Shown: in pieces, positions 59,557-64,000 of the stretch
Position numbering within the stretch: the stretch's first letter is position 1
How the letters are laid out: every line of letters starts with the position of its first letter
Virus record (IMG/VR): IMGVR_UViG_3300032132_000754
Span: 72,117-136,116 of that record
Source of the DNA: a virus
Length of the DNA stretch: 64,000 nucleotides
Strand: one strand, 5' to 3'
Notes under the pieces: generated by a model
What the model was told of the DNA's origin: nothing
Database searches by the model: none
What the model saw: only the letters and a program-made list of their open reading frames with translations
Position numbers and translations under genes: made by a program

Positions 59557-62423
59557 TATGTTCCTACCGCGTTAAGCTGGAGCTGTCCATAGACGAACTC
59601 ATTGAAGGTTATTAATTGATCGCGGACTTCAACGTCTCTAAGGATCGCCCCAGGCCATAGACGGAATCCAACCTTGCCAACCTCAGTTAGAGGAGCGACA
59701 GGGAAATATGGGGTCGTGATTGTCTGAGGGCTCGGAAGGGCAGCCGAAAGTTGAGCATCAGGTGGTACTAACAACTTGTTCCACCATACCCAAAGTTGAC
59801 CGTCTCGATACATGATCTCAAGTTCGTTCCATTGTTCTGTTTCCCCTTCAAGAGGAACAGGTAGGAAACCACCATCGACAACCTTAAACCCAAGCGGATC
59901 AACAGTCGGTGTTTCATTACCAGCAACGATGAACCCGCTCTGAGTCATGATTCGACTAACGGCCTTAGTACCAGGTAGGAAATCGCGGACGAAATCGTCT
60001 GAGAAATCATTTTCGATGTTTAACCCATACGGAGTTGACATGTCTAGGATGCCAGCTGAAGCCTGAAATTGGATCGCTTCGGCCCCAGTGTTATCATTGA
60101 TTGAGAATTCTAGTCTCAATGCCGGTGCTGAGTAATCTTCGTGGATCACTTGAACAACAGTAGTCTCAGCAGGACTAGTAGTAGCAGCTGCGTTTTCCAG
60201 CTCTGTCAAGTTAGTAGCATCAGGACCAGTAAGATCAGTAGCTCCAGTACCTTGTAGTTCTGGAACGAAATCTTCATTCAATGGGAACGGGTCAGAAAAG
60301 CCAATTAGCATTACTGCACTATCGTCTAAGCGATCGAAAGCTGCTTTATATTGATAGCCCCAAGTTTGGTTTCTCCACTTGCCATTCATGATACGAAGCA
60401 TGCCAGATGGAGGAAGTTGTTTCCATCCAATGCCAGCACCCTTTAGAACAACGAATGAGTTACCTTGGAAGGCTCCAGTCTCAATTGTTCCACGACGCAC
60501 AACCTTCAAATAGATGTCATCAAGACTATCGATCGGAGCACGTAGCAAAATGTCCAATGGAGGGAAACGACTTGCGTCCGGGCGGCCTACGAGAGCTTTA
60601 ATGTAGACGTTACGGTGATTTACTCGGTGCCAGAGGAAGACAGGACGTTCCTGGTCCGACATTGGCGGAGTTTCACTGACGATAAGCCCAGGAATTGATG
60701 GGTCTACATCAGCGACATATTGGTTATTGATTGCGATGCCTGATGGCTCGTCTGTAGTATCCTTAATGAAGACATCGAAAGTATCAGTTACCGCTAAATC
60801 TGCGACTCGCCCATCTGGGTCGAATAGGGTGATTTGGCTAGCGCTATTCTCAACTACTCTGAATTCTACATCGATCAATAAGCCGCTGCGGAATACAAGC
60901 ACTCTATCGACCAGCTCGTTAACTCCAAAAGTGGCTCCGCCAAGAGCGGCTGTTGCTACGATTTTGAAATTCGGAGTGGGGTTGTTGAAATCGGAAGCAG
61001 GGTCGATCGCCTGGACCGAATCAGACAGTATGATTTGTACGTCTGTGCCAGCGGCAACCTCACCATCGTCAGCAAGATATAAACGATCTTCGAATCCAGT
61101 AATACCCCACTGGGTACGCTCAAATAGACGGATATCGCTAACTGAAGACTTGGCTGAAGTCAATTCGGTGGGAACGACCCCAGGAACTTCATCGCGAGCA
61201 TGTAACAAGTCACCAAATCTGATACTGCCAGTAGCGGCCCACAGAGTGCCAGGATTTAACTTAGGCTCTTTGCTAAAGTAACGACGGACTTGGCGAGCAC
61301 CATTAATTGTTCCAATCTGGAATTCCCAAATTTGTACTAATTGCCCGATTGGCAGAAGATTTCTAGTAGCGTCAAGGAGTAGAGTCCTAGGGGCTTGTAG
61401 ATCAGTTGGAAGGTTCTCAGGGTTTTCATAGCTCCACACATTAGTGGCTGTAAATTCGTCACCAATTGGAGCAGCGGTATCAACTGACCAAAATCTGAGA
61501 TTATAACGGTTGTCTGTAAGAACAGTGGATGTTAATCCAGTTACTACAGCCATTTGGCGGGTAAGAGTGTGGCCTTTATAAAGTAGAGAACCAAGTAGGT
61601 TAGGTTCCCTCTCGATATTCATATCAAAACGGATTTGGTTTCCGTCATTGTCCAAGCCCATAAACCAAACATTCTGAGGAATGCCGGTAGCACCAGGAGT
61701 GAAAGCCCAACCAATATTAGTGGTCTTGTTAGAATTACGAGCTAGAATGAGTTCAAATTCTGCTTGTCCTGGAGTGATAGTATCGTCGGCGCGTTTGAAA
61801 ATTAAAGCTGGATAACTACCTTTCTGGTTTAGAGCAGCGGTTGGAGAAGATGGGTTTACGATCGTGCTTTCTGGGAGCTGATAGACTTTAAGTTCTCCAT
61901 AAACGTTGACGTCCGGTATTTTACCGCCGCATGATGGCGGGCGAATTGCGGAAATGTCAGTTTCGTCTTGAATCCAGAAAATTTGGGCGCATTCCTCACA
62001 TCCACAGTTTAAGGGGATGGGGGCGTCTACGGTAAACCGTACTACGTTTCCAATTCTTTCAATGCTTAGAAATTCACTGCCAGAAGCTAGGATGACATCA
62101 CCTTGTAGATAACCGCCATCATCTGGGAATCCAGCCCCAGCGAAACCAAGAATGCCTAGTCTCAATTGAGTTATGGCGTCTAATTTGGCCTTATCATCGG
62201 CGGACATGTGACCTTGAGTGTCCGTGGTGGCGATGGGTACTGGATCTTCTGCGACGTGGGATACGCCGTGAAATGGTGGGATGATGATGTCTGACTCTTT
62301 TGCATACAGTGTACGAGTCTGAGCGTCATATCGATAGCTTATAGTAAGGCCGTCAGGACCAGCGAGGTTTACAAACTGCTGATCTACTAACGTTGTGCTT
62401 GGTGGGATTTTCGAATTTGCCAC
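59556..62423 (-). CDS. large tail-fibre protein
   Basis: A 955-residue protein with a GTG start (GCGGAG upstream). N-terminal region carries TQGHMSADDKAKLDAIT, the G-x-M-S-x-x-D-K-x-K-L-D motif common near the N-terminus of phage tail fibres. A CGCEEC cysteine cluster is near residue 140. The remainder is long, beta-rich, without enzyme motifs. First gene of the virion run at 62.4-44.7 kb. Confidence 0.75.
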   Translation of the reverse strand: MANSKIPPSTTLVDQQFVNLAGPDGLTISYRYDAQTRTLYAKESDIIIPPFHGVSHVAEDPVPIATTDTQGHMSADDKAKLDAITQLRLGILGFAGAGFPDDGGYLQGDVILASGSEFLSIERIGNVVRFTVDAPIPLNCGCEECAQIFWIQDETDISAIRPPSCGGKIPDVNVYGELKVYQLPESTIVNPSSPTAALNQKGSYPALIFKRADDTITPGQAEFELILARNSNKTTNIGWAFTPGATGIPQNVWFMGLDNDGNQIRFDMNIEREPNLLGSLLYKGHTLTRQMAVVTGLTSTVLTDNRYNLRFWSVDTAAPIGDEFTATNVWSYENPENLPTDLQAPRTLLLDATRNLLPIGQLVQIWEFQIGTINGARQVRRYFSKEPKLNPGTLWAATGSIRFGDLLHARDEVPGVVPTELTSAKSSVSDIRLFERTQWGITGFEDRLYLADDGEVAAGTDVQIILSDSVQAIDPASDFNNPTPNFKIVATAALGGATFGVNELVDRVLVFRSGLLIDVEFRVVENSASQITLFDPDGRVADLAVTDTFDVFIKDTTDEPSGIAINNQYVADVDPSIPGLIVSETPPMSDQERPVFLWHRVNHRNVYIKALVGRPDASRFPPLDILLRAPIDSLDDIYLKVVRRGTIETGAFQGNSFVVLKGAGIGWKQLPPSGMLRIMNGKWRNQTWGYQYKAAFDRLDDSAVMLIGFSDPFPLNEDFVPELQGTGATDLTGPDATNLTELENAAATTSPAETTVVQVIHEDYSAPALRLEFSINDNTGAEAIQFQASAGILDMSTPYGLNIENDFSDDFVRDFLPGTKAVSRIMTQSGFIVAGNETPTVDPLGFKVVDGGFLPVPLEGETEQWNELEIMYRDGQLWVWWNKLLVPPDAQLSAALPSPQTITTPYFPVAPLTEVGKVGFRLWPGAILRDVEVRDQLITFNEFVYGQLQLNAVGT

Positions 62424-62444
62424 AATAACTCCGCCGTATGTTTT

Positions 62445-62455
62445 GTCTATTTATC
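62445..62455 (-). promoter_or_regulatory. GATAAATAG late-type box
   Basis: GATAAATAGAC on the minus strand, 22 bases before the GTG of the 955-residue fibre gene, a plausible late promoter for the long minus-strand virion operon. Inference. Confidence 0.35.
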
Positions 62456-62501
62456 TTTGAGCCCTAAACATTATGGCATACCGTAGAAGAAGTAGCATAT
62501 C

Positions 62502-62509
62502 GTATATAA
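62502..62509 (+). promoter_or_regulatory. GTATATAA promoter element of the adenosine deaminase gene
   Basis: A one-base variant of GTATNTAA. With the usual 5-base offset, transcription would start at 62515 and the 18-base leader would hold the CAGGGG ribosome site before ATG 62533. Confidence 0.45.
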
Positions 62510-62532
62510 AACACAACAGCCAGGGGCCACAA

Positions 62533-63519
62533 ATGTCAGACATCAAAAGCATTCCAAAGATTGAATTGCATCAGCATACTGATGGATCAATACCTGTATC
62601 TACCACCTGGCAATTAATGGTAGAAAACAAGCTGGCACCTGTAGACACTATCGAAGAAATGGAAAAACTTCTAGTGGTTCAGCCAGAAGATGAAGGCAAG
62701 GGCCTATTAGAATATCTCAAGAAATTCCATTATCCGTTGTGGATCACACAATTCTATGATAATTTGGAAAAAGTCACCTACGATATCGCCGCAGACGCTT
62801 ATAACAATCATAATGTAAGACTGTTAGAATTGAGATATTCTCCAACGATCCATACGTTCGCGGGCTTGACCCCCAGACAAGCAGTTGGTTCAGTATTATC
62901 GGGATTGAATAATGCCAAAGAAGACTTCCCAGATTTAGAGACAGGCATGATCGTTATCGCGATGCGTCATATGGGTGGCCATATCGCTAAAATCCTAGCA
63001 CGGTTAGCTGTTTCTGAAAGTCAAGATTTGCATAGTCGATCTGGCGTTATCGGATTTGACATTGCTGGGGCCGAAAGGGGTAATCCACCACGTTTGTTTA
63101 AGGAAGCATACCGCATAGCTGCACAAGGCGGATTAGGACTTACAGCGCATGCTGGGGAAGATGATTCTTCTAAAGTGATCTGGGAAGCGATCGACGAATT
63201 AGGTTGTACCAGAATTGGTCATGGGTGTGCAGCGGTAGAAGATAAGGATTTATTGAGGCGACTTGCAAGAGACCAGATTCTAATGGAAATCTGCCAAACT
63301 TCTAACTGGCAAACAGGTGCTTGGCCAAAAGACAAGAAGCACCCATTATACACTTTCTTAGATTATGGCATCCCAATCGCCATTTGTACAGACAATACGA
63401 CAGTTAGTAATACAAACCAAACCGTGGAAAATGACTTACTGGATTTAACGGTGGAAGAAATCGAAAACATTCACTTCCGTGCGCAATCCCATTCATTTAT
63501 TAAAACTGCACATGAATAA
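62533..63519 (+). CDS. adenosine deaminase-family protein
   Basis: A 328-residue (beta/alpha)8 metallo-hydrolase from ATG 62533 (an in-frame ATG at 62473 would add 20 residues but lies before the promoter element). Zinc ligands H13, H15 (ELHQHTDGS), H206 (HAGE), D287; catalytic E209, H230. The usual TDDP at the last motif is TDNT, so the second Asp is Asn288. Known: converts adenosine or deoxyadenosine (or related 6-amino purines) to inosine. The D to N change may shift substrate choice. Confidence 0.85.
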   Translation: MSDIKSIPKIELHQHTDGSIPVSTTWQLMVENKLAPVDTIEEMEKLLVVQPEDEGKGLLEYLKKFHYPLWITQFYDNLEKVTYDIAADAYNNHNVRLLELRYSPTIHTFAGLTPRQAVGSVLSGLNNAKEDFPDLETGMIVIAMRHMGGHIAKILARLAVSESQDLHSRSGVIGFDIAGAERGNPPRLFKEAYRIAAQGGLGLTAHAGEDDSSKVIWEAIDELGCTRIGHGCAAVEDKDLLRRLARDQILMEICQTSNWQTGAWPKDKKHPLYTFLDYGIPIAICTDNTTVSNTNQTVENDLLDLTVEEIENIHFRAQSHSFIKTAHE

Positions 63520-64000
63520 ACCAAGAAAACAAGAAGAAAAACTCAAAATCCAAATTCCTAAAAATGCTTCTAAGGAAGAAATCGAGGAATTTATCAGAGA
63601 GTTGCAAAACGCTAAAACACAAGCTCCTATCGTTGGAAAAACGAAAGAGATCATTATTACTGCAGAACATCAGGACAAAATGAGGGCTGCTTGTGCCTTT
63701 AATGCCGATCTTATGGATTATGTCAGACTTATGATGAATCCTGGTATGGTTTTAGAAGAAATCGATTCTAGAATTGATTATTTCACCAGAGAACACGGGC
63801 ATATCCCAGCTTGCAAAGGTTATTTAGGATATCCTAAATCTTCTTGCATTAGCGTTAACAATGTCATCTGTCATGGAATCCCAGATTCGTATGTCCTTAA
63901 AGAGGGTGATATCGCAAATGTGGATTTGACTACTATCGTAGACGGTTGGCATGGAGATCAGTCTGAGACTTTTATCATTGGTGAAGTACCAGATTATGTT
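63512..64000 (+). CDS. map: methionine aminopeptidase, N-terminal part (runs off window)
   Basis: The first 163 codons of a gene overlapping the ADA stop by 8 bases. After a ~45-residue polar lead, the peptidase core shows MRAACAFNADLMDYVRLMMNPGM, YLGYPKSSCISVNNVICHGIPD and GDIANVDLTTIVDGWHGDQSETF, giving the first metal aspartates (in NVD and HGD). Known: removes initiator Met from new proteins. A phage copy could speed maturation of its own proteins. The remaining ligands lie outside the window. Confidence 0.9.
   Translation, partial: MNKPRKQEEKLKIQIPKNASKEEIEEFIRELQNAKTQAPIVGKTKEIIITAEHQDKMRAACAFNADLMDYVRLMMNPGMVLEEIDSRIDYFTREHGHIPACKGYLGYPKSSCISVNNVICHGIPDSYVLKEGDIANVDLTTIVDGWHGDQSETFIIGEVPDYV

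Overview
The window is part of the genome of a large tailed dsDNA bacteriophage. It carries a full phage-type replication and recombination set: split DNA polymerase III alpha, a reduced family A polymerase, a DnaB-like helicase, RecA, a gp32-like SSB and a 5'-3' exonuclease. It also has long collagen-like, glycine-rich and Ig-repeat virion proteins, two phage tRNAs, and dense short genes joined by TAATG/ATGA overlaps. The host cannot be named from the sequence. No capsid, terminase, portal or RNA polymerase gene is present here.

Layout. 1-2802 (+) encodes repeat-rich virion proteins, and 2799-4742 (-) holds a glycine-rich virion protein, two tRNA-Gly genes and small proteins. 4780-6441 (+) is an Fe-S type XPD/DinG helicase. 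6443-14707 (-) encodes a 2280-residue Ig-like repeat protein, an IMPDH lacking CBS domains and an IscA/HesB protein. 14708-15592 has no credible protein gene but contains several strong RNA hairpins (UNCG and GNRA tetraloops), read here as a large structured ncRNA. 15593-16972 (+) is a collagen-like fibre. 17009-44288 (+, with minus-strand islands at 24.4-24.8, 25.7-26.7 and 32.3-33.1 kb) is the replication, recombination and metabolism arm: split Pol III alpha, cytidylyltransferase-like protein, RecA, DnaB, PolA, UvsY-like protein, SSB, exonuclease, PD-(D/E)XK nuclease, HNH nuclease, P-loop kinase and two glycosyltransferases. 44290-62423 (-) is mainly a virion (tail/fibre) arm with a Nudix hydrolase and two 2-oxoglutarate oxygenases, interrupted by a plus-strand cassette (51142-52598) with a NucS-like nuclease. 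62533-64000 (+) encodes an adenosine deaminase-like protein and a methionine aminopeptidase cut by the window end.

How it works together. The 17-44 kb genes would copy and recombine the genome. IMPDH and adenosine deaminase point to purine rerouting toward inosine and guanine nucleotides. IscA may serve the Fe-S helicase. The two tRNA-Gly genes (UCC and GCC) together read all four glycine codons and lie next to glycine-rich virion genes. The 2OG oxygenases and glycosyltransferases raise the possibility that the collagen-like fibres are hydroxylated and glycosylated.

The most striking regulatory signal is an 8-base element, GTATNTAA (or a one-base variant), exactly 5 nt before the ATG of seven genes that mostly lack a Shine-Dalgarno sequence. 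Copies with the same 5-nt offset also stand upstream of leadered genes and of the ncRNA. I read it as a phage promoter that starts several transcripts at the A of the ATG. All calls come from reading the sequence by eye; no searches or folding programs were run.
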